Source of the DNA: SIAQ01 sp964484265 | Lineage (GTDB): Bacteria; Planctomycetota; Planctomycetia; Gemmatales; Gemmataceae | Length of the DNA stretch: 64,000 nt | NCBI GenBank assembly: GCA_964484265.1 | Contig: CAZAFH010000001.1 | Span: 124,001 to 188,000, forward strand | Direction of reading: 5' to 3' | Part shown: piece after piece, positions 18,338-27,458 of the stretch | Layout: every line of letters begins with the position of its first letter | How positions within the stretch are numbered: position 1 is the first letter of the stretch | Notes under the pieces: model-generated | Databases searched by the model: none | The model's input: the letters and a program-made list of their open reading frames with translations, nothing else | Told to the model about the DNA's origin: nothing | Made by a program: the position numbers and the translations under genes

Positions 18338-19894
18338 TCACTTTTCGCTCTTGATCTCCCAAAGATCCACTTTTCGAAACATCGTTGTGCCGCCTTCGGC
18401 GAAAAGCTCCACGGAGCACGGTTCCTTCAGTGAGACCGCCTTCTCGTATTGCACGCGGTTGTTGGCCTGCACGAGCAATTTGCCGCCCGCGAGAATCATG
18501 TGCACGCGATAGTGCGTGTCCTCGCGTCCTCGGACGGCTGGCGACTTGACGCTGTCAATCTGCAATGCGTCGTCGCCCGTGATTGCCCATTCAATCCGGG
18601 TTTTTCCCGTGCCGATGCGTAAACCAAACCGCTTCGCAGTCCCCGCTTCAACTTCGGCGACAATCTCCAGTTCCTTCGCCTTGAACGACTCGATGGCATG
18701 CGTCGCCTTCACCTCACGGCTCGCGATCTCGGTGTGCGAGCCTCGCTTTGCTTTGAACGAGTTGAACTCAAGAGCCATCTTGCATTTACCGGCATAGGAG
18801 TGCGTGTGGCCCTTGGTGCTGCCAGTGAAGCAACGGTTGACGATATCGTGCCCTTTGTCATGCACGGTAAAAAGCCGATACGGGCCACAGAGGTTCTGTG
18901 TCGTGAGCCGTTTGATGCCTCGGCGTGTCTCCTCTTTGTTGCGGTGGGAATGGCCGGCGATGACGCGTTCGACGTTGTGCTTGACCAGGACGTCCCAGAA
19001 TTTGTCGTCGTCGTGTCGAAAGTCGTGGTGCATGAATACGAACGTGCGCGTGCCAGGCTTGAGCTGGGCGAGATCTTTCTGGATCCAATCGATGACGATG
19101 TCGGGCACGCCGGTTTGCAGTTTGCCGTCGTCCATGATCCGGGCCCAATCGAGGGCGACGAAATGAATGCCCGCGAAGTTAAACGAGTAGCGAAGCGGAC
19201 CGAGATATTTCGTATAGGGGCCATAGCCCGCGAGCGGATCCTTCTCGGACCATTTGGTGGTATGAATATCGCAGATGTCGTGATTGCCGGGCGCGTGCAG
19301 CATCGGAATGGGAAACCGCCGCGTCGCATCGCGCAGCGACGTAAACATTTTTTCGGCACTCCTGCGGTCGGCGTAGCCGAGGTCGCCGGTCATGACGCAG
19401 AATTTGACCTGCTTGGCCATGGCGGCAATGTCGGCGGCAAAAAGGTCGCCGCCGCAAACGTTGTCATGCGGATCGCTGCCATGCGCGAAGGTGAAAGGGA
19501 GTGATTGCTGTTGTTCGCGCAGCAAGAAGTCCACGCTTTGGCCTGGCTGGATGTCGGCACGCCTTGCGTGAAATCGCCGCGCCACGGGCCAGAATCCGCT
19601 CGGCCAACAGACCGTGACGACCTGCGCGGGCTTGTACGGAATCAACGGATCGTCGGCGATCTTGAGCGTGTACGATCCATCGGCAGCGGTGCGGACGAAC
19701 TGTATCCCATCGCTGACGAGAACGTTCGCCAGGCCTTTGTCGCCGGCGTCGATCTTTCCATTGCCGTTTGCGTCCAGCATGACGCGGCCGGAGATTTTCG
19801 CAACGACTTCGGCATGCGCCGGTTGAGACGCGTAAACTGGCATCGCGTGAAACAGGGCGATGCCTATCAAGCCGATAGGAAATGATTTTTTCAT
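18338..19894 (-). CDS. Secreted calcineurin-like metallophosphoesterase with SdrD-B-like N-domain
   Basis: The 518-residue product has a signal peptide (about 1-28). A carboxypeptidase-regulatory/SdrD-B-like beta domain follows (about 32-110, with an 'DANGNGKIDAGD' calcium-loop-like stretch). The calcineurin-type phosphoesterase core spans about 130-340, and a C-terminal beta domain about 380-518. The metal-ligand motifs are all present: 'SDPHDN', 'TGDLGYAD', 'APGNHDICD', 'FMHHD' and 'AGHSHRN'. This matches the three-part N-domain/phosphoesterase/C-domain family. The substrate is unknown; a phosphodiester or phosphomonoester outside the cytoplasm is likely. It is adjacent to, and on the same strand as, a related-fold protein that has lost these motifs. 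Confidence 0.85.
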   Translation of the reverse strand: MKKSFPIGLIGIALFHAMPVYASQPAHAEVVAKISGRVMLDANGNGKIDAGDKGLANVLVSDGIQFVRTAADGSYTLKIADDPLIPYKPAQVVTVCWPSGFWPVARRFHARRADIQPGQSVDFLLREQQQSLPFTFAHGSDPHDNVCGGDLFAADIAAMAKQVKFCVMTGDLGYADRRSAEKMFTSLRDATRRFPIPMLHAPGNHDICDIHTTKWSEKDPLAGYGPYTKYLGPLRYSFNFAGIHFVALDWARIMDDGKLQTGVPDIVIDWIQKDLAQLKPGTRTFVFMHHDFRHDDDKFWDVLVKHNVERVIAGHSHRNKEETRRGIKRLTTQNLCGPYRLFTVHDKGHDIVNRCFTGSTKGHTHSYAGKCKMALEFNSFKAKRGSHTEIASREVKATHAIESFKAKELEIVAEVEAGTAKRFGLRIGTGKTRIEWAITGDDALQIDSVKSPAVRGREDTHYRVHMILAGGKLLVQANNRVQYEKAVSLKEPCSVELFAEGGTTMFRKVDLWEIKSEK

Positions 19895-19954
19895 TGGGAT
19901 AATATTCCGGAGGTTATTTATCGAATGCTACTCAGATGATGCGCCCATGCATTC

Positions 19955-21634
19955 TTATCGAGGACGAAACGTTTTTTTGTCGAGGACTCTGAGTTCGCCG
20001 TTGGCTTCAGCGGGAACCGCCACGGCTCGGAATTCGACGGTATCGGCTGTGACATCGAAAACGCAAAACGACCGAGCGCCGTGACCAGCCCACCCGGCCC
20101 AGTCTCGACCTTTGCCCTTGCTGAACGGATTGAGTCGCGTCGCAGTCGGGCTGAACGGGTACGCGTTCTTTCCCGCGGCGCCGGTCACGATCTGCGTGCA
20201 GCCCTTGTCGGGTGTCGGTTCGCAGCGTTCGTAACTGGGGTCCCATCCGCTGATCAGGGCCGTCGCATTGTACTTGCCCAAAAGCGGCAGAATGATGTCG
20301 CGCGTCTGCACGAGCGCCGCATAGAGTTTGTTACTGTGTTTGCCGGAAGAATAGCCAGGATAGGCGTCGAGCACAAAGACAAACTTCTCCCTGGCGGCGG
20401 CCAGCTCTTTTTCCAGCCAGACGTAATTGGCTTCTCCGGCCTTCCAGTTTTGGTTGCCGTCCAGTCCGATCAGGCGGATTGGGCCGACAACCCTTGACCA
20501 GTTGTGGGCATAAGTGTCCGCTGCGGGAGTGTAGTGCAGTTCCTGAACAGCCCCCGCGAAGTCTCGAGAGCAGGGCGTGAGCAGCGTGGGTACGGACGCC
20601 AATAAGGCGCCGGCTGGGTCGAAGTAGCGTCTTTTCCATTCGAATTCCCAACTCCCGTGCTCCGAGCAGTTGCCAGTGTGAAGGATGAATGACGGGTCAA
20701 GCTTCGAGACATGTCGCGCGGTCGCTGCCCAATGATCGACGGCAATGCGATGGGCCTGCACGTTGCCCAGCGCGACGAAGCGAAACTTCTCGGCCGCGAA
20801 GCGCACGGTATAGGGACCGCTTGCGCTCTCGTGCGCGCCCACCCTGGATTTGACGATATAGCGGACGGCCCGGGTCCCTACAGGAATGGGAACTTTCACC
20901 CGGTGCCAGATCTTGATTGACGATTCCATGCGGATTGATTTCCCCGGCGGATCGATCGGCGTGACTTCGACGACCAGTTCCGCGGGTAAGCGAGTTCGGC
21001 ACGCGAGCGTGAAGTAACCGGAGCCGAAATCGCCCAACAAAGGCCCGTTGCAAATCGCCGCGGGCTGTGGCTCCGCGACGAGCAAGCTTGCGGTGATCGA
21101 GGGAGCCGCGGCGCCGCCCCAATAGGTGTAGCAATCGCCGGCCAGTTCGATTGTATTTTCCCCTCGTTTGAGTTCACCCGCGATCGGAAGCCATATGTAG
21201 AGCATGGGCCCATTGGTCAACGTGATGCGTTTGCCGTTGAGCGATACTCGGGCATTCAGGAGCGTTGGGCAGAAGCCGAGGTCCTTCCAGTAGCCGCCGC
21301 TGGCCGCCTTCAGGTCGCCGTCGCAAATCGAGGCCCTGGGCGCGTCGCCAGGCTCGGCGATGCGAATCCACAGGCCAGGGATCTTCGCAACGTCCTCAAC
21401 CTGAAATACTCCGCGAAACGCCAAGGGCACGATGCCCTCACGTCCGTTGGGCGGCGCTCCCTGGGGAGGTTCCTTGGTAAAGCTCGCGCCGCCGTTCCTG
21501 CTATAGAGCCATTCAGCTTTCATGAGTCGGGTCGCCACGCCGAGCGACGCTTTTGAATCCTCTTGCGCAGCCAAGCGTGTTCCGGCGGTGAACAGCACGG
21601 TCGCCAAGACCAGGGCGAAGTAGCGTGGCTTCAC
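19955..21634 (-). CDS. Purple-acid-phosphatase-like protein lacking metal ligands
   Basis: The 559-residue product has a signal peptide (about 1-23, ending 'RLAAQED') and a beta-rich N-terminal half. Residues about 285-500 follow the purple acid phosphatase/metallophosphoesterase layout step by step, but every metal motif is altered. GDxQ is 'GNVQ', GDL is 'GNCS', GNHD is 'TPCSRD', HxPxYSS is 'DAYPGYSS', and GHxHxYER is 'GWDPSYER'. The surrounding fold markers ('LIGLD', 'WLEKELA', 'QIVTGAAG') are kept. I checked the first Asn codon in the DNA (AAC). It is a non-catalytic phosphoesterase fold or one with a different chemistry. It lies just upstream of the intact phosphoesterase gene on the same strand. 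Confidence 0.75.
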   Translation of the reverse strand: MKPRYFALVLATVLFTAGTRLAAQEDSKASLGVATRLMKAEWLYSRNGGASFTKEPPQGAPPNGREGIVPLAFRGVFQVEDVAKIPGLWIRIAEPGDAPRASICDGDLKAASGGYWKDLGFCPTLLNARVSLNGKRITLTNGPMLYIWLPIAGELKRGENTIELAGDCYTYWGGAAAPSITASLLVAEPQPAAICNGPLLGDFGSGYFTLACRTRLPAELVVEVTPIDPPGKSIRMESSIKIWHRVKVPIPVGTRAVRYIVKSRVGAHESASGPYTVRFAAEKFRFVALGNVQAHRIAVDHWAATARHVSKLDPSFILHTGNCSEHGSWEFEWKRRYFDPAGALLASVPTLLTPCSRDFAGAVQELHYTPAADTYAHNWSRVVGPIRLIGLDGNQNWKAGEANYVWLEKELAAAREKFVFVLDAYPGYSSGKHSNKLYAALVQTRDIILPLLGKYNATALISGWDPSYERCEPTPDKGCTQIVTGAAGKNAYPFSPTATRLNPFSKGKGRDWAGWAGHGARSFCVFDVTADTVEFRAVAVPAEANGELRVLDKKTFRPR

Positions 21635-21770
21635 GATCGTCTCCCTTCACTGTGATTTGGAATGAATGCCATTCTGGACGGTCTTGCCTGTTTGGCTTTT
21701 CATTTCATGAGTACTGCCTATTTTGAATGAATCGCGGCTACACACTTCGGCACGCCAGAGGCAGCAAGGG

Positions 21771-22982
21771 CTATCGCTTCTTCCTCAAATCCACCATCGC
21801 GGTTGCTAGTGCGTCGCCGAAGCGGGCGAAGAACGTGCCGCTGCCCATGTAATGATAGGGCCGATCGCTGCCGACCAGGGAGAACTCGAGGAGATGCTTG
21901 GTCCAGTCCTTCTTGAAAATATCAAAGGCTCGCATGTCGTAATACGGATAACTTTCGACGGCAATGACATTGCCTTTGAATTCCGGCGCCGCGGCGGCTT
22001 CACGCTGGGCGACGGACACCGCGTTTTTATCCACGCTTTCCTTCGTACCGCCGGTACCCATCACGCCAATTACGAACGGCATGTTCGGCACTTGATATTC
22101 CTTGCGAATATCCTTCACGAAGGCGATCATGTTCGTTTTGTAGTTATCGCGATATGCAGGCGAGAACTGGTCGTTGAAGCCCTGGAACCACACAAAACCT
22201 GCGATCTCGTAGCCGACGCTGGCGTCGTAGGCGGGGTGGTGTTTTTTGAGATCTTTCAACACTTCGTGAACGGTGCTAATCATCATCCGATAATTCAGGC
22301 CCGCGGTTTCCTTGATCTTCGCGGCGTTGTCCTTCTTTGCCTCGTCTTTGGTCAATTCATAAGGACCAGCCGAAGGCGGACGAAAGTCATGATGCAGCGA
22401 CTTGCCGCCCCAGGATGTTTTGATGAGCAGGATCGGCGCGTCGATTCGTTGCTCAAGCGAAAGCCCGAAACCGAGCTCCGGGCCAATCTTGTCGATCGCG
22501 CCGCCGAACCCGACGGTGAGCGGGCCGGTCCGCTTATGATTGTCGCCGATGGAGGTGATGAAGACGCGTTTGGAAACGGTGAACGCATCGGTGATCTTCT
22601 GGAATTTGGCATCATACTCGGCCTGTAACTTGGTTAACTCGGCCTGTGCCGCCTTGACCTTTTCGGGATCCGTGATCTTCTTGCCTTTGAGCTCGCCGGT
22701 CAGCTTGTCGCGCCGAATGCGAATCTCGAGCGCGGCCTTGGCATCGCCCGGCGCGATGGCGCCGTCCTTGAAGATCCACTTCGCCAGTTCCTTGGCCCGC
22801 GGTTCGTCCACGTTCAGCAGGGCGGGCAGCGTGATGTACCGGGCATGCCCGACCATGTTCGATTGACCGGCGAGAATGTAAATCTGCAATTTCTTTTTCG
22901 CCGATTCGCCAGCCCCAACTGTCGAACCGACGGCAAACAGAAATATGGCACATGCTGCAAATAGTTTGGCTGCTGACATCAT
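21771..22982 (-). CDS. Secreted sialate O-acetylesterase-like (SGNH/SASA) protein
   Basis: The roughly 404-residue product has a signal peptide ('KLFAACAIFLFAVGSTVGA'). Its SGNH-hydrolase core starts with 'ILAGQSNMVGH' (nucleophile Ser) and includes 'TSWGGKSL' and 'VWFQGFND', as in carbohydrate acetylesterases of the SASA family. A charged helical insertion of about 80 residues (about 60-140) separates the first block from the rest. The C-terminal 'YHYMGSG' may supply the His. I place the start at ATG 22982, preceded by a purine-rich site and followed by a second ATG codon; the longer ORF to 23171 has no signal peptide. It is divergent from the sulfatase gene 161 bases away. Confidence 0.82.
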   Translation of the reverse strand: MMSAAKLFAACAIFLFAVGSTVGAGESAKKKLQIYILAGQSNMVGHARYITLPALLNVDEPRAKELAKWIFKDGAIAPGDAKAALEIRIRRDKLTGELKGKKITDPEKVKAAQAELTKLQAEYDAKFQKITDAFTVSKRVFITSIGDNHKRTGPLTVGFGGAIDKIGPELGFGLSLEQRIDAPILLIKTSWGGKSLHHDFRPPSAGPYELTKDEAKKDNAAKIKETAGLNYRMMISTVHEVLKDLKKHHPAYDASVGYEIAGFVWFQGFNDQFSPAYRDNYKTNMIAFVKDIRKEYQVPNMPFVIGVMGTGGTKESVDKNAVSVAQREAAAAPEFKGNVIAVESYPYYDMRAFDIFKKDWTKHLLEFSLVGSDRPYHYMGSGTFFARFGDALATAMVDLRKKR

Positions 22983-23143
22983 CGTCCTTTTCTCCTTGTA
23001 CTTGCTGACGAAACCGGTGCTCGTAGATTCAAATAGGCGGATAAGATCGCAGGACCTGCATTGTCTTATCCAGCATTGCGACAATGTCGATGCCTTTGGA
23101 ACTGTTTCCGACGCGCGTCGGCCTTGAAACTGGAGCCGCACCC

Positions 23144-24526
23144 ATGAGACTTGTCCTCTGTCTCGCCGCATTGATTCTCCCTGGAACGTTTCAACCGGCC
23201 CTGAACGCGCAGGAGCGCAAGCCCAACATCGTGCTAATCATGATCGACGATCTCGGCTGGACCGATCTCGCGTGCCAGGGGAACAAGCGGCTTCATACGC
23301 CTCACATCGATCGGCTCGCCAAGAACGGGATGCGTTTCACCGACGCTTACTCCGCGGCCCCAGTCTGTTCGCCGACGCGCGCGGCAATCATGACCGGGCA
23401 GGCGCCGGCGCGGCTGCGGATCACCAATCATATCGCCGGCCGCGATTTTACGCCGAAGAACGCCAAATTGAACGAGGCCCAGAGTCTCGATCGGCTGCCC
23501 TTGAACGCCATCACCATTGCCCAGCTCCTCAAGGCTGGCGGATACACGACCGGGTTTTTTGGCAAATGGCACCTCGCGGGACAGGCAGGCAAGAAGGGGC
23601 TCGGCCAGCTCGCGCACTATCCCGAGAAGTTTGGCTTCGACATTAATCTCGGTGGCTGTGCACTCGGTGGGCCGCCAAGCTTTTTTGACCCGTATCGCAT
23701 CCACAACCTCCCCGACCGGCGCGAGGGCGAATATCTCCCCGATCGCCTGGCCGACGAGGCGGCGGCGTTCATCCGAAAGAATCGCGAGAAGCCGTTCTTC
23801 CTCACGCTGTGGAATTACACCGTCCATTGGCCGACGGAGGCGCCGAAGGAATTGATCGCCAAATACGAAAAGCGGCTCGGCCCTGGTTTGAAGGACGCAC
23901 GCTATGGCGCGATGATCGAAGCGATGGACGCCGCCGTCGGCCGAGTGCTTGCCGCGCTCGACGAGGCGAAGCTGACGGACAACACGCTGGTGATCTTCAC
24001 GTCCGACAACGGCGCGTTTCTCGGCGTGGCGGACATCAGGCCATTGCGTGCGGGGAAGGGTTTTTTGTACGAAGGCGGCATTCGCGTCCCGCTGATCGTG
24101 AGCTGGCCTGGAAGAATCCCGCGGGGATCGGAATCCGGCGTACCCGTCATCAGCATGGACCTGTTCCCGACGATGCTCGCCGCCGGGGGGCTTCAACCTT
24201 CCAAAGATACGCCCATCGACGGCGAAGACCTGACGCCCGTGCTGAGGCAGGCCGGCAAACTGAAACGCGACGCGATCTACTTCCATTATCCCAACTACGC
24301 CTGGCACGGGCAGAATCGCCTCGGTGGAGCCATACGAGAAAATGAGTACATGCTGATCGAGAATTTCGACGACAACTCCGTCGAGTTGTTTGACCTCGCG
24401 AAAGACTTAAGCCAGACCAAGAACCTTGCCAAGGAAATGCCGGAACGAGCGGCACGAATGACGCGACGGCTGCAGCAATGGCGTCTCGAAACCGGTGCCG
24501 CCATGCCGACTTTGCGAAAGAAATGA
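23144..24526 (+). CDS. Secreted sulfatase
   Basis: The 460-residue product has a signal peptide (about 1-22) and the alkaline-phosphatase-fold sulfatase domain. 'MIDDLGWTD' provides metal-binding Asp residues. The signature C-S-P-T-R (Cys75) is the site converted to formylglycine by a sulfatase-maturing enzyme. 'GKWHLAG' and 'FTSDNGA' supply further active-site residues. It probably acts on sulfated carbohydrates, as planctomycete sulfatases commonly do. The ATG at 23144 is chosen because it starts directly at the signal peptide; the 20 residues before it are not signal-like. No maturase gene is in the window. Confidence 0.92.
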   Translation: MRLVLCLAALILPGTFQPALNAQERKPNIVLIMIDDLGWTDLACQGNKRLHTPHIDRLAKNGMRFTDAYSAAPVCSPTRAAIMTGQAPARLRITNHIAGRDFTPKNAKLNEAQSLDRLPLNAITIAQLLKAGGYTTGFFGKWHLAGQAGKKGLGQLAHYPEKFGFDINLGGCALGGPPSFFDPYRIHNLPDRREGEYLPDRLADEAAAFIRKNREKPFFLTLWNYTVHWPTEAPKELIAKYEKRLGPGLKDARYGAMIEAMDAAVGRVLAALDEAKLTDNTLVIFTSDNGAFLGVADIRPLRAGKGFLYEGGIRVPLIVSWPGRIPRGSESGVPVISMDLFPTMLAAGGLQPSKDTPIDGEDLTPVLRQAGKLKRDAIYFHYPNYAWHGQNRLGGAIRENEYMLIENFDDNSVELFDLAKDLSQTKNLAKEMPERAARMTRRLQQWRLETGAAMPTLRKK

Positions 24527-25063
24527 TGGGCTAACAACGCAATGCCTTGTTGCTCGAACCATTTCGACCATGCCCCGTAGCCCACCAGCCCGGAGCGCAA
24601 GCGACGGGATACAGTGGCCTGCAAGATTGTTGCGATCCCATCGCTGGCGCTTTTTGAAGTCGTGCATCTATCCGCATTCAATTAAATGCAATGAGGAACA
24701 GAGAACGAGGAATTAGAAATTAGGAAGCAACTTGAAAGCCAGCATCCGGTATTTGATCGAATGCAATTCTTCATTTCTAATTCCTCGTTCTCTGTTCCTC
24801 ATTGCATTTTTGCATTTCAGGTGCCCGCAGTATCGTGGCGTACTTCCACGACGCCCAAAATGCGCGACCTGAAACCTGGCGCTCAGAGTTGGTGGAGTCT
24901 CTCCCGTGGTGCCGTCTAGGTTTTGCCCCGATTGACGGCGTCGCTTGAACGACCCCGGTGCGGAAGTTCGGAGCATCCTACGTTTGTATCGGTAGCATCG
25001 ATTACGATATGCAACAGTCGCCTAGGAAGGAACGTAGCTCGACTCTTAGTGGGCATAGAACCG
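24527..25063. other. Intergenic region carrying a long inverted repeat
   Basis: This 537-base stretch shows no convincing coding sequence. It holds a 37-bp perfect inverted repeat (24684-24720 and 24773-24809). It also holds an 'CCCGGAGCGCAAGCGACGGG' motif near 24590-24609 that resembles dispersed planctomycete intergenic elements. A related motif occurs at about 50352-50372. Confidence 0.6.
24684..24809. repeat. 37-bp perfect inverted repeat with 52-base spacer
   Basis: Left arm 24684-24720 and right arm 24773-24809 are exact reverse complements of each other, 37 bases each, with 24721-24772 between them. The arms are rich in A and G on one strand and lie after the sulfatase gene. The length and perfection exceed a normal terminator; a miniature mobile element or a dispersed hairpin repeat is possible. 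Confidence 0.85.
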
Positions 25064-25303
25064 TTATCTGGCATCATCGCATCGTACGAAAAACAAATTC
25101 CAATCGCTCAAAGGTTCATCGTCATGGAGCGTCCAGGTTTTTTGCTCTCGAACGCCCTGAAAGAGGAAGATGGTATTCTTCGTATCGGGATCGTAAACCG
25201 AACCCTGATAGGTTAGCAGATCGCCAGCAACGAGGCAGCCGATCCACGACGGAGCCGGTCTAATCACCCGATATCGCTGCCCTTCGATGAACGGGCTATC
25301 CAT
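25064..25303 (-). CDS. Small hypothetical protein
   Basis: This is a 79-residue protein from ATG 25303, with 'GQRYRVIRP' near the start, 'LTYQGSVYDP', 'FLFQG' and a Trp-rich end ('SDWNLFFVR'). The pattern suggests a small beta-barrel or SH3-like fold. I cannot assign a family. It follows the 170-residue hypothetical gene on the same strand after 139 bases, so the two could be cotranscribed. The base composition is more AT-rich than in neighbouring hydrolase genes. Confidence 0.45.
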   Translation of the reverse strand: MDSPFIEGQRYRVIRPAPSWIGCLVAGDLLTYQGSVYDPDTKNTIFLFQGVREQKTWTLHDDEPLSDWNLFFVRCDDAR

Positions 25304-25442
25304 AGTTCCATCACCCTTAGAACCATGATCGCTGCCAGACATCGACACCGTTCACATTCCACAGCGACTTGTGAGGGGGTCCAAGCTGAACGAACCGTAA
25401 TGTGGCCCTGGCCAGGTGCAACTGATCGTTCGCAAGCGGCGC

Positions 25443-25955
25443 TCACTCATTCGGTTTCTGGCCTTTGCCAGTAGCGGGGAGGCTATGCCAGAGTACGGCA
25501 TTCGTGTGGTACGCAAGTTCTGCAAACCCAATTTCGCCAGCGTAGTACCGCACCAGCCACTTTTTGAGACGTAAAGTAACGTCATCGATTCCAAGGGCGC
25601 CTTCCGGTCCTACGCCTCGGCCGGTCCAGATTCCTTGAAGAGACCAAATATCGTAGTTCTTGCGCCAACGCATTCGTCCGCCTTCGGCTCGAAATCCAAC
25701 TGCCCGGTCCTGGATCACGGTGGATTCCCCGACTAATTCGACTTCGATTTGTTGGTTAGGCCATTGCACAGGTCCAGCCAAATAACCGCATCCCGGAAGG
25801 CAAAGTACAACGTTGTCTTCACCGAGAGGATCACCGATTACCAAGTCAAAGGTCGTATGGGAAACGCAGAAATTCCACCATCGAGCGCCCTTGTCTCGCT
25901 TGGAACAAAGGGCGGCATTTACTTCACGGACATTTTCATCAAGCAAGAGCGCCAT
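25443..25955 (-). CDS. Hypothetical protein
   Basis: The roughly 170-residue protein starts at ATG 25955; a longer version would need a TTG at 25994. It is cytoplasmic by appearance, with no signal peptide or membrane helix. Notable stretches are 'WWNFCVSHTTFDLVIGDP', 'GFRAEGGRMRWRKNYD' and 'YYAGEIGFAELAYH'. No family recognised. Its coding look (regular mix of hydrophobic and charged residues over the whole length, no stop) favours a real gene. The upstream ribosome site is weak. Confidence 0.5.
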   Translation of the reverse strand: MALLLDENVREVNAALCSKRDKGARWWNFCVSHTTFDLVIGDPLGEDNVVLCLPGCGYLAGPVQWPNQQIEVELVGESTVIQDRAVGFRAEGGRMRWRKNYDIWSLQGIWTGRGVGPEGALGIDDVTLRLKKWLVRYYAGEIGFAELAYHTNAVLWHSLPATGKGQKPNE

Positions 25956-26240
25956 CGCAATTCCCAAAGCCGGTGAACAATTACTAGCGTGCAATTGCGC
26001 ACTCCAGCAACGTGGCTGTAGTTCTTGTGCGCGCTATCGCATGCGTAGATTTCATCAGACCCACGGCTGCATGTCAAGCTATTTCGGGTCGATTCCACAC
26101 GGTTTTCTTTGCCTGACTCGCAGCACTTGCACCAAACATCTGTCATGATTAGAATGAGATCAATGCCTGCGACGACAGCCCGCCGTTTTTCCCTTCTCTC
26201 AAGCCGCAAACGTGGCCTCCATTGGAAATGGTCGATCTCA

Positions 26241-27419
26241 ATGATGAAACAGCAATTATTGCACTTGATAACTTCTCTCCCAGCAATCCTCGTCCTCCTT
26301 TGCCTTCCGACGCAACCTGCCTCAGCTCAACCCGCCGAAGGTGCGCTCGATGCGTTCCTCGGCAAGCCCAAGCTTGAGATGCAGCAGATCTTCCAGGGCG
26401 AGCGGATGCCAAATGTCGTCGTCGCGCGTGATGGAACCATCGTCGCCTCGTGGGGTACGGCACGAGTGCGCATTCGCCGAAGTGAGGACGGCGGCAAGAC
26501 GTGGGGGCCGGAGATCACGATTGCCAAGCCCGGCTTTCAGGGCGGCGGGTTGACCGTCGATGAAAAAAGCGGCGACATCCTCGCCTTCGTCGAGGCTCAC
26601 CATCCTCCGGCTGTGCTTACGGTCTATCGCAGCACCGACACCGGCAAAACCTGGAAGCCGCAGGATACCGTCATTCACAAGGACTCGAAGGGCAACGTGC
26701 CATCGATGCACATGAACGAGCATGGCATAACCCTTTGGCACGGCAAGCACCCTGGCCGACTGCTCCGACCGACACGCTGGTATGCCGGTAAGAACGAGAA
26801 GTCCCGCTGGCCGATGCATTACACCAACGCGATTTTCAGCGACGACGGCGGCAAGACCTGGGCCACGAGCGATCCGTTTCCAGCCATGGGCACCGGCGAG
26901 GCAACCGTCGCCGAGCTTTCCGATGGCCGAATCTACTACAACTCGCGCCGCCACTGGGCGCCCGAAGGCGTCGATCCGCGCCGCCGCTGGCATGCCTGGA
27001 GCGACGACGGCGGCAAATCGTGGAAGAACCTCTCCATCTGCAAAGTGCTCCCCGACGGCCCGCAGGACACCAACTACGGCCTGATGGGCGGCCTGGTTCG
27101 GTTGCCCGTTCAAGGCAAGGACATTTTGCTTTTCAGCAACTGCGACAGCCCGCGCGGCCGTAATCATGGAACCCTCTGGGCCAGCTTCGACGGCGGCAAG
27201 ACCTGGCCAATCAAGCGGCTGATTTTTGACGGCGCCTTCGCCTACTCCTCGCTCAATGTCGGGAGGCCGAAAACCGCCAGTGACGGCTGGATCTATCTGC
27301 AGTTCGAAGGCGGCCCGAAAGGCGGTTGCACCATGGCACGCTTCAACCTGAGCTGGCTTTTGGAAGGCCAAAAGACCGGCGACGGCACGCTGCCGAATTG
27401 GATCGAGAAGGCAAAATAA
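26241..27419 (+). CDS. Secreted sialidase-like (BNR/Asp-box) protein
   Basis: The product is about 392 residues with a signal peptide ('LLHLITSLPAILVLLCLP'). It has five Asp-box (SxDxGxTW-like) repeats: 'RSEDGGKTW', 'RSTDTGKTW', 'FSDDGGKTW', 'WSDDGGKSW' and 'ASFDGGKTW'. These mark the six-bladed propeller of exo-alpha-sialidases and related glycosidases. True sialidases also need an Arg triad, which I cannot verify by eye. The start is at the ATG-ATG pair at 26241; the ORF upstream is unsupported. The next gene follows after 39 bases, so this is probably the first gene of an operon with the DUF1549 protein. Confidence 0.82.
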   Translation: MMKQQLLHLITSLPAILVLLCLPTQPASAQPAEGALDAFLGKPKLEMQQIFQGERMPNVVVARDGTIVASWGTARVRIRRSEDGGKTWGPEITIAKPGFQGGGLTVDEKSGDILAFVEAHHPPAVLTVYRSTDTGKTWKPQDTVIHKDSKGNVPSMHMNEHGITLWHGKHPGRLLRPTRWYAGKNEKSRWPMHYTNAIFSDDGGKTWATSDPFPAMGTGEATVAELSDGRIYYNSRRHWAPEGVDPRRRWHAWSDDGGKSWKNLSICKVLPDGPQDTNYGLMGGLVRLPVQGKDILLFSNCDSPRGRNHGTLWASFDGGKTWPIKRLIFDGAFAYSSLNVGRPKTASDGWIYLQFEGGPKGGCTMARFNLSWLLEGQKTGDGTLPNWIEKAK

Positions 27420-27458
27420 ATCGACGCGGTCTCTCGCCGATTTCGAAAGGGTAATGCC

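Noticed and set aside
26322..27371. 349-residue minus-strand ORF in the sialidase-like gene
   Set aside because: Antisense to the Asp-box repeats; no independent support.
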